Positions 1 through 8,254 of a stretch of 32,451 nucleotides of DNA are shown in pieces (position 1 is the first letter of the stretch; every line of letters starts with the position of its first letter). The position numbers were made by a program, and so were the translations under genes. Under the pieces are notes generated by a model. The model saw nothing but the letters and a program-made list of their open reading frames with translations, had not been told where the DNA came from and searched no databases. Origin of the DNA: JBKBMT01 sp046295655 (GTDB taxonomy: Bacteria > Pseudomonadota > Alphaproteobacteria > Rhodobacterales > Rhodobacteraceae). The stretch lies in contig JBKBMT010000035.1 in NCBI GenBank assembly GCA_046295655.1, positions 1 to 32,451 of the forward strand, written 5' to 3'.

Positions 1-1127
1 GAGCCCGCGTTGCCGCTGTCGCCGCCCAGCCCGCCTGCGCCGCTCAGATAGGTGATCGAACTGCCGCTGTAGACGGTGTGGATGCCGTCGTGCCCGCCGC
101 CGCCGCCCGCACCGCTGGCGCCGCCGTTGCCGCCACCGCCGCCCGCGCCGCCGGGCCCCCCCTGTGCGGTATTGGTCCCCGCGATCACGCCCGAGGCGAG
201 GCGGCCGCCGAAGGCCACATCGACAAGCGTCAGCGTTGCCCCGGCCGCATTGGTGATGGCCGCACCGGCATCGCCGCCCGCGCCCCCCGCCCCCCCGCGC
301 CCGCCGTTGCCGCCGTCGCTACCCCTGCCGCCGTTGCCGCCGGAAAGGTCGTTGCCCGGGGGCGGCGGCCGGTCGGGCGGGATGTGATCGTTGGTGCGCC
401 AGCCGTCGAAGTTGTCGTTGCCCCGTGCGCCCGACAAGCCCGCCGCGCCCTCGCCGCCCCGCCCGCCCGCGCCGCCCGGCCCGCCGGTGGCGCGGTTGTC
501 GCCGAAGCCGGACCTGACGATCGTCAGCGACCCCTCGTTCAGGATCGAGCCTCCGGCGACCCCGCCCGCCGCGCCGGCCTGGCCCGGAGTGCCGTGACGG
601 TCGATGATGCCGTCGCCGTCGAGATCCCCATCGGCCGACCGCGCGTTGCCGCCATGGGCCCCCCAGGGGCGCACCGCGTCCGGCCGGGTGTCCATCGTCT
701 CGCCCGGGTTGAGCACTGTCAGCGGCGGCACCGTGCCTGCCTCGCCCTGCTGACCCTCGCGCCCGTTCGCCCCCGCCTCGCCCGCCGCCCCGCGGCCGCC
801 GCCGAAGCGGAAATCGACGCCGACGATCGTCACCTGCGCCCCCGCCGCCACGGTCAGGTGATGGGCGAAACCGTTGGTGATGACGACATCGGCCTGTCCG
901 TCGTTGTCGTGATCGCCCCGGATGGTCAGCGGCCCGCCCGCGGCGGTGATCGTGATGGGGGCGCGGTTGGCGGAACTGTTGGCCTGCACCGACGAGACGT
1001 TCGGCGCAAAGACGATGGTATCGGCACCGGGACTTGCGTTGGCCAGCGCCACAGCCTCGCGGAGGCTCAGCAGGCCGTCGTTGGGATCGACGACATCGTT
1101 GCCGGTGGTAACGGTGAAGATTGCCAT
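1..1127 (-). CDS. Glycine-rich CSLREA-like surface/secreted protein, N-terminal part
   Basis: The frame opens at ATG 1127 and runs off the left edge, giving 375 residues with no stop. An SD-like GGAG lies about 9 bases upstream. The N-terminus (MAIFTVTTGNDVVDPNDG then LLSLREAVALANA) resembles the CSLREA-type start of right-handed beta-helix and choice-of-anchor proteins. It is followed by DxDxDG-like acidic segments (GDHDNDGQAD, DGDLDGDG), which may bind calcium. From about residue 115 onward there are many GG-x-GG runs, including GGPGGAGGRGGEG and GGAGGGGGNGG, separated by short beta-helix-like strands (SILNEGSLTIVR, AAITNAAGATLTLVDV). No Sec signal peptide is visible, which in this family often means type I secretion signalled at the C-terminus, here missing. 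Function is unknown; adhesin, exopolymer-binding or surface-layer roles are possible. Confidence 0.8.
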   Translation of the reverse strand, partial: MAIFTVTTGNDVVDPNDGLLSLREAVALANASPGADTIVFAPNVSSVQANSSANRAPITITAAGGPLTIRGDHDNDGQADVVITNGFAHHLTVAAGAQVTIVGVDFRFGGGRGAAGEAGANGREGQQGEAGTVPPLTVLNPGETMDTRPDAVRPWGAHGGNARSADGDLDGDGIIDRHGTPGQAGAAGGVAGGSILNEGSLTIVRSGFGDNRATGGPGGAGGRGGEGAAGLSGARGNDNFDGWRTNDHIPPDRPPPPGNDLSGGNGGRGSDGGNGGRGGAGGAGGDAGAAITNAAGATLTLVDVAFGGRLASGVIAGTNTAQGGPGGAGGGGGNGGASGAGGGGGHDGIHTVYSGSSITYLSGAGGLGGDSGNAG

Positions 1128-1626
1128 GATGGTGCTCCAGCCTGCTGACGGACAGTTCGCGGAAGCCTGGCGGGGGCCTGTCCGCCCCCGCCGGAAATCC
1201 GCGGCTCGGGTCGTATGCAGGATCTTTCGCCTGTCCGCCCATTGCCCTGTCGGCAGCGCAGTGGCGCGGTGCGAACGATTCGATTGCCCCGGATCGTCCC
1301 GGCCCGTGCTGCGGCGCCCGTCGGATCGGGGCCGCCGGTGCCGCCGGGGGATCGGGACATGAGGGAATTTGCCTTCGCCGCTCCGGGCAATGCGTCGGCG
1401 CAGGGTGCGGACAGCCGAAAGCTCACCGCAGGGGGGCGCCGGTCGTTCCGCGAACTTGCCGCCATGGGCGCCCCGGGAAAAGGGAAAAATGATAGCTGAA
1501 TTCCGCGCGAGACTACCACCAGTCGCTGAGATCACGAAGCAGAGATTTGCGGCGCTCCGTCCTCCGTGCCGATGCCCTGGCCGCGGATGGGCCGTTCGGC
1601 GGGCGGCATGGGCTGCGTCGTGCCTG
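1128..1626. other. Gene-free stretch between the Gly-rich gene and the SDR gene
   Basis: I see no credible gene in these 499 bases. A strong hairpin sits at 1169-1192: a 9-bp perfect stem GGCGGGGGC/GCCCCCGCC with loop CTGTCC. It lies 40-65 bases upstream of the Gly-rich gene's ATG, so it would be in that gene's 5' leader; there is no U-tract, so it is not a typical terminator. An A/T-rich patch at about 1480-1505 could hold a leftward promoter, but no clear -35/-10 pair is visible. Confidence 0.5.
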
Positions 1627-2400
1627 TCACAGCATCGCCCGCACCAGGCCGCCGTCCACGGTAAGGTTCTGCCCGGTGATGTATCCGGCGTGACGCGAGC
1701 ACAGGAAGGCGCAGGCCGGGCCGAAATCCTCGGCCGATCCCAGCCGCCGCATCGGGACCGATGCTGCCATGCGGGCCTTGGCCTCGTCCTCGGTGATGCC
1801 CTGCATCCGCGCCTGGGCGGCATAGACCCGGTGCAGCGCGCCGGTATCCATCAGCCCCGGCAGCAGGTTGTTGACGGTCACGCCATGTGGTGCGACCTCC
1901 TTGGCCAGGGCCGACATGGCGCCCGTGAGGCCCGCACGCACCCCGGTCGCCAACCCCATGTTCGGATAGGGTTCGCGTACGGTGAAGGATGTCACGTTGA
2001 CGATCCGGCCGAAGCCCTTGCCGATCATGCCGGGCAGCAGCTGGCGGGCAAAGTCGATGGCCGCGAGCATGTTGGTCTCCAGCGCGTGGAGCCAGGTGTC
2101 GTGGCTGTGGCTGTCGCACGGGCCCGGGGGCGGGCCGCCGGCATTGGTAACCAGGATGTCGATGCCGCCAAGCGCTGTCAGCGCCTGCTGGACGATGCCG
2201 GCGCGCGAGGTCGGGTCGCCCACATCGCCGGGCACGGCGATGCCCCCCAGGTCTGCCGCCGCCGCCGCGGCCCGCCCCGGATCGCGGCCGTTGACGGCGA
2301 CGCGCACGCCCTCGGCCGCCAGCGCCCGCGCGCAACCGAGGCCGAGGCCCCCGCTGCCGCCCAGGACAAGCGCCGTCCGACCCTGCAATCCCAGATCCAT
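1627..2400 (-). CDS. SDR family protein, BKR-like subgroup lacking the catalytic Tyr/Lys
   Basis: 257 residues from ATG 2400, preceded by a very good Shine-Dalgarno (GGAGGGAG). The N-terminal Rossmann motif is altered (GGSGGLGLG at 14-22, where classical SDRs have TGxxxGxG), and NAG follows as TNAGGPPPG. A Ser is present in VNVTSFTV, but the expected YxxxK reads as ATGVR just before AGL, so both catalytic Tyr and Lys appear replaced. This matches the known BKR-like SDR subgroup that departs from the catalytic tetrad. The C-terminus (ITGQNLTVDGG) is typical of SDRs. It sits 23 bases downstream of a TRAP large permease gene and is probably the last gene of that unit, acting on the imported compound or its CoA derivative (inference). 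Confidence 0.85.
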   Translation of the reverse strand: MDLGLQGRTALVLGGSGGLGLGCARALAAEGVRVAVNGRDPGRAAAAAADLGGIAVPGDVGDPTSRAGIVQQALTALGGIDILVTNAGGPPPGPCDSHSHDTWLHALETNMLAAIDFARQLLPGMIGKGFGRIVNVTSFTVREPYPNMGLATGVRAGLTGAMSALAKEVAPHGVTVNNLLPGLMDTGALHRVYAAQARMQGITEDEAKARMAASVPMRRLGSAEDFGPACAFLCSRHAGYITGQNLTVDGGLVRAML

Positions 2401-2423
2401 CGTGGTCTCCCTCCGTGTCCGGG

Positions 2424-3728
2424 CTACAGCAGCCCGGGCAATGCCAGAACAAGTTGCGGGAACATCCAGAACAGCGCGATTCCCAGCGCGAACAGTGCGA
2501 TGAACGGCAAGGCGCTGCGATAGACGGTCTGGATCTCCGCCTCGGGTATCACGCCCTTCAGGGCGAACAGGGTGTATCCGAAGGGCGGGGTGATGCCGCC
2601 GATCGACATGTTGATGAGGAAGATCGTCCAGAACCACAGCGGATCGAACCCGAGCGCGGAAATGATCGGGGCATAGAGCGGCACCAGCATGATCATCAGG
2701 GCGATCTGGTCGATGAACATGCACAGCACGAACGGCACGAGTTGCAGCAGCAGGAACATCAGGACCAGCGGCAGCGCCACTTCGGTCACGGCGCGGACGA
2801 GCTGTGCGGTTGCCCCGCTCATGTTCAGCATCTGGCTGAAGGTGACCGAGGAGGCCATGATGATCATGATCATCGCCGTGATCGAGGCGGTGGAGCGCAG
2901 CGCATCCACAAGCATCCGCCCCGACAGCCTGCCGTAGATCGCGCAGACCACGAGCGCCGCAACGCAGCCCATCGCGGCCGATTCGGTCGGCGTCGCGACC
3001 CCGGCGAGGATCAGGCCGAGGATCGCGCCGATGATCAGGACGAAGGGCGAGGCGCGCAGCACCAGCCGCACCCGCCGCGACCACGGCACCGCCTCCTGCG
3101 GCAGCCGCGGGGCAAGCGCCGGGTCGAGCCTGGTGCGTGCAACGACATAGACGAGGAACAGGAGCGACAGGATCAGCCCCGGAAGCACCCCGGCGATCAG
3201 CAGCGAAGCGATCGAGACGCCCGACAGCATGCCCAGGACGATCGCCATGACGCTGGGCGGGATGATGGGCGCAAGGCTCGCCCCCGCGAGGATCGTCCCG
3301 ATCGAGAGGCGCAGGTCGTAGTTCCGTGCCTTCATCTCGGGCCAGAGCGACGAGCCCATCATCGCGGCGACCGCCATGGCCGAGCCCGAGAGCGCCCCGA
3401 ACAGGGTCGACAGCAGCACCGAGACGACATAGAGCCGCGCGCGGATGTTCCCGACCAGTCCGTCCACCGCATCGAACAGCACCCGCACCGAACCGGACCG
3501 GAACAGCAGTTCGCCCAGCAGCACGAACAGCGGGATCGCCGCCAGCGACAGGCTGGTGGCGGTGCTGAACATCGAATTGACGATCAGCGTCACCCCGGCG
3601 AGATTGCCGGTGATCATGTAAAGACCGATCAGGTTCAGCGCCAGGAAGGCAACGAAGATCGGAAGTCCGACCGTGAACAGGGCCACGAGAAGCAGAAAGG
3701 CGCCCGACAGGAAGGCATACCACTCCAT
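2424..3728 (-). CDS. dctM: TRAP transporter large permease, DctM family (cassette 1)
   Basis: 434 residues. The start MEWYAFLSGAFLLL was chosen because its ATG overlaps the dctQ stop by one base (TGATG), a coupling usual in TRAP operons. The protein is almost entirely hydrophobic, with about 12 membrane segments. It carries DctM-family features such as MGSSLWPEMKAR, GTILAGASLAPIIPPSV, ATPTESAAMG and ITPPFGYTLFALKG. It is the ion-coupled translocation subunit in the inner membrane and works with the small permease and the periplasmic receptor encoded just upstream. Length is normal for the family. The substrate is not deducible. Confidence 0.95.
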   Translation of the reverse strand: MEWYAFLSGAFLLLVALFTVGLPIFVAFLALNLIGLYMITGNLAGVTLIVNSMFSTATSLSLAAIPLFVLLGELLFRSGSVRVLFDAVDGLVGNIRARLYVVSVLLSTLFGALSGSAMAVAAMMGSSLWPEMKARNYDLRLSIGTILAGASLAPIIPPSVMAIVLGMLSGVSIASLLIAGVLPGLILSLLFLVYVVARTRLDPALAPRLPQEAVPWSRRVRLVLRASPFVLIIGAILGLILAGVATPTESAAMGCVAALVVCAIYGRLSGRMLVDALRSTASITAMIMIIMASSVTFSQMLNMSGATAQLVRAVTEVALPLVLMFLLLQLVPFVLCMFIDQIALMIMLVPLYAPIISALGFDPLWFWTIFLINMSIGGITPPFGYTLFALKGVIPEAEIQTVYRSALPFIALFALGIALFWMFPQLVLALPGLL

Positions 3729-4264
3729 CAGCCGCCCTCCGCGGTCCGCACGAAGCTGGCTGCGAGGGCGCGCAGGAAATACAGGGCGCTGCTGCCCAGC
3801 CCGTAGACGATCGCGCCGGTCACGAGCCATTTCGGGATCGGCGTGACCGAAATCATCATCACGCCGCGCAGGACCTGCCGCTGCGTCTCGATCGCGCCGA
3901 ACCAGGTCAGCAGGGCGCAGACGCCGGCGCCGGCCAGCAACGAAAGACGCACCATCCAGACCGAAAGCCAGGCGGGCGCCCGCTCGACCACGAAGTTCAT
4001 CGAGGCATGGCCGCACGAGCGGGTCAGTTCCGGCGCTGCCAGGAAGGCGATGAAGGCGAAGGCGACGGCGCTGGTATCGGGGGCCCAGCCGCTGGGGCTG
4101 CGAAAGACGTAGCGCAGCACCACCTCGATCGCGGTCGCGGCGGTGAGATAGGCCACCGCCGCCATCGCCGCCCAGAACGTCGCCCGGGTCAGGCCGTCAT
4201 GCAGGCGCAGCAGCTGGGTCAGAAACTTCCGGGCCGTCGCGACCGGCCCGGCCGTGGCGTTCAT
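3728..4264 (-). CDS. dctQ: TRAP transporter small permease, DctQ family (cassette 1)
   Basis: 178 residues with four membrane segments (about 31-50, 66-80, 100-120 and 145-165). It follows the DctQ pattern: a conserved first helix ending in EVVLRYVFRSPSGWAPD, then a second helix ending before a polar HASMNFVVER stretch. Its ATG lies inside the dctP stop region (ATGA, four-base overlap) and its stop overlaps the dctM start, so P, Q and M are translationally coupled. The family's role is to scaffold the large permease and help dock the receptor. Confidence 0.9.
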   Translation of the reverse strand: MNATAGPVATARKFLTQLLRLHDGLTRATFWAAMAAVAYLTAATAIEVVLRYVFRSPSGWAPDTSAVAFAFIAFLAAPELTRSCGHASMNFVVERAPAWLSVWMVRLSLLAGAGVCALLTWFGAIETQRQVLRGVMMISVTPIPKWLVTGAIVYGLGSSALYFLRALAASFVRTAEGG

Positions 4265-5241
4265 TGCGCGGTGATCCCCTTTTCGCGCGCCAGGGCATGC
4301 ATCCGCACGCCGTCCTCGCCGGCACGCGCCTCGACCTGGCGCCAGACGCCTTCGGCAAAGATGCCCTCGATCCGTGCCGCGGTGTCGGCATCGAACTCGG
4401 TGATCGCCAGGCCGGCCTCGATCATCGCCTTCTCCTCGGCGGCCCAGAGTTCCTCGAACTTCGCACGGCCCTCGATCTCGATCTCCTCGGCCGCACGCAC
4501 CAGCACCGCCTGATGCTCGGGCGACAGCGCGTTCCAGCGGTCGAGGTTGATGAACAGCGTGTGATTGTTGATGCCGAATGTCGGCCGCGTCATGTAGTCG
4601 GCCACCTCGTACCAGCGATAGTCCATCGCCCCGAACACCGGCCAGGCCGCACCGTCCACGACGCCACGTTCCAGTGCCGAGTAGATCTCGGACGCCGGCA
4701 GGGTTACGACCGACCCGCCCAGCGTGGTCACCAGGTCATGGTAGGTGCCCGAGGCGCGGATCCGCAGCCCCTGAAGGCCGTTTCCGGCCAGAGGCTCGCG
4801 CAGCATGATGTGATATCCCGACGCCGCCGAGAAGGCGCCGAGCAGCTTCATGTTCTTCTTGGCATAGTGTTCGTCGATCAGGTCGTAGATCCCGCTTTCG
4901 CGCCGCACCTTCGGGTCGTCCACCACCGCATCCATGCCGAAGGCCATCGCCGTCTCGCCCAGGTGATAGGCGCCGTGGGTGAAGAGCATGTCGAACAGCC
5001 CCGCCGAGACCGGCTGCAACTGCTCGAACGGGGGGACTGTCTCGGGCCCCTGCATGGTGATGGTGATGGCGCCGCCGGACAGTTGGGCGACCCGGTCGAT
5101 ATAGGCGTCCACGAAGACGGGCACGGCGTTGTAGGTCGTGTCCCAGCTGGACAGCAGCCGAAGGTTTTCGGCCGAAACGACCGATGATGTTGCGATCGCC
5201 GCGCCGAACACGGCCGCGGACAGGACATTTCTGGGGTGCAT
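4261..5241 (-). CDS. dctP: TRAP transporter substrate-binding protein, DctP family (cassette 1)
   Basis: 326 residues from ATG 5241, which has GGGAGGA about 8 bases upstream. A longer in-frame reading exists, but the chosen start places a Sec signal peptide at the N-terminus (basic MHPRN, hydrophobic core, cleavage near SVVSA-EN). The mature protein has DctP hallmarks: SSWDTTYNAVPVF at the start, and GLQGLRIRASG, where the Arg normally contacts the substrate carboxylate, followed by LPASEIYSALERGVVDGA. The protein binds ligand in the periplasm and delivers it to DctQM. A 161-base gap with its own SD separates it from cassette 2, so it may have its own promoter or share one transcript. Confidence 0.92.
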   Translation of the reverse strand: MHPRNVLSAAVFGAAIATSSVVSAENLRLLSSWDTTYNAVPVFVDAYIDRVAQLSGGAITITMQGPETVPPFEQLQPVSAGLFDMLFTHGAYHLGETAMAFGMDAVVDDPKVRRESGIYDLIDEHYAKKNMKLLGAFSAASGYHIMLREPLAGNGLQGLRIRASGTYHDLVTTLGGSVVTLPASEIYSALERGVVDGAAWPVFGAMDYRWYEVADYMTRPTFGINNHTLFINLDRWNALSPEHQAVLVRAAEEIEIEGRAKFEELWAAEEKAMIEAGLAITEFDADTAARIEGIFAEGVWRQVEARAGEDGVRMHALAREKGITAQ

Positions 5242-5402
5242 GGTCTGTTCCTCCCTTGCGGAAGCGCCCGGCACTCTGTGGAAAGGGGCTTCCAGCACCG
5301 CAAGAAAACTCCGCAGGCCCGAAACGGGTCAAGCAATATCGGCCGGTTTCGTTCCGCACAGCAGAATACGACACCGCAGCTTGGTTGGTCTCGTGCCTGG
5401 CC
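5242..5402 (-). promoter_or_regulatory. Inter-cassette region with inverted repeat, possible operator/promoter
   Basis: 161 bases between the cassette 2 dctM stop and the cassette 1 dctP start. It contains a short palindrome CCCGAAACGGG (5318-5328). The half-site CGAAAC (5320-5325) is also repeated in inverted orientation as GTTTCG at 5346-5351. A leftward TTGACC that could serve as a -35 lies between them, but no convincing -10 is seen. This could be an operator for cassette 1; no regulator gene is nearby to assign. Confidence 0.3.
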
Positions 5403-6680
5403 TCAGCGATAGACGAGATCGCGCAGGAACAGCGACAGGTCGGGGAAGAAGGTGATGAGTATCAGCGCCACCAGCACCGTCACGATGAACGGCGGGATCG
5501 TGGTGAACAGCCGATCCACCGGCAGCCGCGCCACTGTCGCCGCGGCGAACAGGTTCACCCCGAAGGGCGGCGTGACGAAGCCGAGCGCCAGGTTCACCAC
5601 CATGATGATGCCGAAATGCACCGGATCCACCCCGAAGGCGACGGCGACGGGCACCAGGATCGGGGCAAGCACGATGATCGCCGCCGCGCCCTCGATGAAC
5701 ATCCCCACGACCAGCAGGAAGATGTTGACCCCGATCAGGAACATGATGCGGCTGTCCAGCGCGTCGATCAGCGTTGCGGCAACCAGGGCGGGCGCACCCG
5801 AGCGATTGATGAGAAAGCCGAACAGCCCCGCCGCGGCGATGATGAACATGATGATCGTGGAACTGACCACGGTGCGGTAGAGGACCGTGCCGATGTCCCT
5901 CAGCCGCATTTCGCGATGGACCAGCAGCGCCACGAACAGCGCATAGAAGACCGCGACGACCGAGGCTTCGGTGGGGGTAAAGACGCCGGTATAGATCCCG
6001 CCCAGGATGATCACCGGCATCAACAGCGCGAAGGCTGCCCGCCGCAGGGCGCGGAAGAACCCGAGCCGGTCGGCGGCCTCGACGATCGGCGCATCGGTCA
6101 TGCGCGTCCAGATCAGGACATAGGCCATCAGCGCCAGACCGACCACCACCCCCGGCACGGCGCTGGCGACAAACAGCTCGCCGATCGAGACATCGGCCGC
6201 GACACCGTAGAGGATGAGCGGGATCGAAGGCGGGATGATCACGCCCAGCTCGGCCGATGTCGCCTGAAGGCTGGCCGCCCAGGGCGCCGGATAGCCATGC
6301 CGTTGCAGCGCCGGAATCATGATGGCACCGATCGCGAAGGTCGTCGCGGTGCCCGAGCCGGCGACCGAGGCGAAGATCATGCAGGCCAGCACGCAGGTGA
6401 GGCCAAGGCTGCCGCGCACCTCGCCCACTGCGGCCTTGGCGAAATCGATCAGCCGTTGCGAGATGCCGCCGACCTCCATGATGTTGCCGGCCAGGATGAA
6501 GAACGGGATCGCCACCAGCGAGAACTTGTCGATCGCGACATAGAACTGTTGCCCGATCAGCACCGGCGGCAAGGCCGAGAAGAAGTGGATGGTCAGGATG
6601 CTGGCCAGCCCGACCGAGACCGCGATCGGAATCCCCACCGCAAGCAGCAGGACCATGAGAATCAGCAACGGCCCGCTCAT
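5403..6680 (-). CDS. dctM: TRAP transporter large permease, DctM family (cassette 2)
   Basis: 425 residues beginning MSGPLLILMVLLLAVGIPI. The ATG overlaps the upstream dctQ stop (ATGA). Family signatures are clear: SLVAIPFFILAGNIM, GSGTATTFAIGAIMIPAL, ELGVIIPPSIPLILYG, FTPTEASVVAVFYAL and LALGFVTPPFGVNLF. It is an inner-membrane transporter with roughly 12 helices. It is clearly a different paralogue from the large permease of cassette 1, so the two cassettes are not a recent duplication. Ligand is unknown; TRAP systems usually carry carboxylates or sulfonates. Confidence 0.96.
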   Translation of the reverse strand: MSGPLLILMVLLLAVGIPIAVSVGLASILTIHFFSALPPVLIGQQFYVAIDKFSLVAIPFFILAGNIMEVGGISQRLIDFAKAAVGEVRGSLGLTCVLACMIFASVAGSGTATTFAIGAIMIPALQRHGYPAPWAASLQATSAELGVIIPPSIPLILYGVAADVSIGELFVASAVPGVVVGLALMAYVLIWTRMTDAPIVEAADRLGFFRALRRAAFALLMPVIILGGIYTGVFTPTEASVVAVFYALFVALLVHREMRLRDIGTVLYRTVVSSTIIMFIIAAAGLFGFLINRSGAPALVAATLIDALDSRIMFLIGVNIFLLVVGMFIEGAAAIIVLAPILVPVAVAFGVDPVHFGIIMVVNLALGFVTPPFGVNLFAAATVARLPVDRLFTTIPPFIVTVLVALILITFFPDLSLFLRDLVYR

Positions 6681-7174
6681 GCCGGTCGCTCCTGCCGTGC
6701 TGCGCCCTCCAGCAGACGCGCCAGCATCGTCACCGTGCTCAGCGCGGCGCCGACGGGGACTGCCGCGTAACCCCAGGCCATGCTGATCCCAAGCACCGCA
6801 TGGCGCTGGACCTGCGCGCGTTCGGCCATTTCCAGCCCGTACCAGATCAGGTTGCCGAGAAAGGCAAGCGTCGCGGCGCCGATTGCGACCTCGAGCAGCA
6901 GACGCGGCCGCGGCCCGAGCATCCGGCGAAGGAAATCGACCGAGACCAGCGCGCCGGTCCGCATGGTGACGGCCACACCCAGATGCACCATCCAGACGAT
7001 CAGCATCTGTGCCGCCGCATCGGCCCACGAGACCGGGGCCGAAAAGACGAACCTCAGGATGACCTGACCGAAGACGAGGACCGCCGCGACCCCGAGCGCC
7101 GCGCAGGCGGCCGCCACGATTGCCCCGAGGACCAGCCGGTCCAGCATCCCCAGCAGACGCAGCAGCGCGGGCAT
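6677..7174 (-). CDS. dctQ: TRAP transporter small permease, DctQ family (cassette 2)
   Basis: 165 residues with four predicted membrane helices. The DctQ pattern is visible in VILRFVFSAPVSWADAAAQ followed by HLGVAVTMRTGALVSVDFL. The ATG at 7174 has GGGAGGA six bases upstream, so translation initiates independently of dctP, and the gene end overlaps dctM by four bases. A GC-rich hairpin lies between it and dctP. This short membrane subunit pairs with the large permease just downstream. Confidence 0.92.
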   Translation of the reverse strand: MPALLRLLGMLDRLVLGAIVAAACAALGVAAVLVFGQVILRFVFSAPVSWADAAAQMLIVWMVHLGVAVTMRTGALVSVDFLRRMLGPRPRLLLEVAIGAATLAFLGNLIWYGLEMAERAQVQRHAVLGISMAWGYAAVPVGAALSTVTMLARLLEGAARQERPA

Positions 7175-7198
7175 GGCCGGTCCTCCCGGTTGGATGGG

Positions 7199-7221
7199 GC
7201 GCGCCGCCGGCGGCGGCGCGC
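7199..7221 (-). promoter_or_regulatory. Intercistronic hairpin between dctP and dctQ (cassette 2)
   Basis: A perfect 10-bp stem GCGCGCCGCC (7199-7208) pairs with GGCGGCGCGC (7212-7221) around loop GGC, 11 bases after the dctP stop and before the dctQ SD. There is no U-tract, so it is unlikely to be a strong terminator. A stem-loop at this point in TRAP or ABC operons is usually taken to protect the upstream receptor mRNA and keep the receptor more abundant than the permeases (inference). Confidence 0.6.
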
Positions 7222-7232
7222 AGAAGCAAGGA

Positions 7233-8219
7233 TCAGTTGCCGGCGGCCCGGATCGCCTCGATCATCGCCGGATCGAACCGTGCACCGAACCGTTCGTAAA
7301 CGGGGGCAAGCGCGGCGTCGAAGCTTGCGCGGTCGTAGTCGGTGTTGATGACCATGCCGTGACCCTTCAGCGTCTCGACCCCGGCGGCCTCGGCCTCGGT
7401 CACCGCCGCGCGGGTGGCCTTGCCGGCCTCCTCGGCTGCTGCCACGAAGGCCGCCCGATCGTCTTCCGACAGGCCGGCCCAGACCGACGGCGACATGATG
7501 AACATTGCCGCCTGATAGAACAGCGGCGCCTGGGTCATGTGTTTCTGCACCTGCCAGTAGTTCGATGTCACGACGATGGGCACCACCATGTAGGTGCCGT
7601 CGATGGTGCCGGTCTGCATCGCGGTGTAGATCTCGCCAAAGCCCAGCGGAACCGCCGTCGCCCCGAGCGCCTCGAAGGTTGCGGTGTGCAGTTCGTTCGC
7701 CTGCGTGCGCATCTTCAGGCCGCGCAGGTCGTCGGCGCTGCGGATCTCGCGGTCGCGGGTGACGAAGCCGGGGATGCCGTTCTCGGCCCAGGCCAGGGGC
7801 TGGAAGCCGCGCGCGGCGATCGCTTCGGAAAGCTGCGCGCCGATCGGCCCGTCGATCACTGCCCGGGCATGTTCGACGCTGCCGAACAGGAACGGCAGAT
7901 CGAGGATCAGCGTGTCGGGCACGAAGCCCCCCACCGTTCCGAGCGAGGTCAGCACCAGATCGACGGTGCCCAGCTGGACGCCCTCCACCATCTCGCGTTC
8001 GCTGCCCAGCGCGCCCCCGGGGGCAATGTCGATCCGGTAGCGTCCGCCGGTCTTTTCCTCGACCCGCCGGGCAAAGGTTTCGGCCCCCACCTGGTAATGC
8101 GAATTGGGCGACAGCGAATGGCCGATCTGCAACGTCGTCTGTGCTGCGGCCGGACCGCTCGCGGCGGCGAACAAGCCTACAAGTGCCCCGCCGAGCATCC
8201 TGCGTATGCGGGTCGTCAT
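7233..8219 (-). CDS. dctP: TRAP transporter substrate-binding protein, DctP family (cassette 2)
   Basis: 328 residues from ATG 8219 with a strong SD (AGGAGGAG). Signal peptide: basic MTTRIRR, hydrophobic stretch, cleavage near GPAAA-QTT. The mature sequence begins TTLQIGHSLSPNSHYQVGA, typical of DctP. It includes the ligand-Arg region GLKMRTQANELHTATFEALGA and the IYTAMQTGTIDG motif. The protein captures the ligand in the periplasm for DctQM. It begins 35 bases after the acyl-CoA synthetase gene, indicating co-transcription. That pairing suggests the imported ligand is an acid that can be activated to a CoA thioester. Confidence 0.95.
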   Translation of the reverse strand: MTTRIRRMLGGALVGLFAAASGPAAAQTTLQIGHSLSPNSHYQVGAETFARRVEEKTGGRYRIDIAPGGALGSEREMVEGVQLGTVDLVLTSLGTVGGFVPDTLILDLPFLFGSVEHARAVIDGPIGAQLSEAIAARGFQPLAWAENGIPGFVTRDREIRSADDLRGLKMRTQANELHTATFEALGATAVPLGFGEIYTAMQTGTIDGTYMVVPIVVTSNYWQVQKHMTQAPLFYQAAMFIMSPSVWAGLSEDDRAAFVAAAEEAGKATRAAVTEAEAAGVETLKGHGMVINTDYDRASFDAALAPVYERFGARFDPAMIEAIRAAGN

Positions 8220-8254
8220 CTCGTCTCTCCTCCTGCTTCAGTGCGTTCGTCGAT

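Noticed and set aside
78..1148. Plus-strand open frames over the Gly-rich gene
   Set aside because: The minus-strand frame has a start with SD, a recognisable N-terminal domain and beta-helix-like strands; the plus frames are Ala/Arg/Pro-rich shadows.
5184..6770. Plus-strand open frame of 528 codons opposite dctM
   Set aside because: Low-complexity Arg/Asp/His/Gln composition typical of antisense reading of GC-rich membrane-protein genes.
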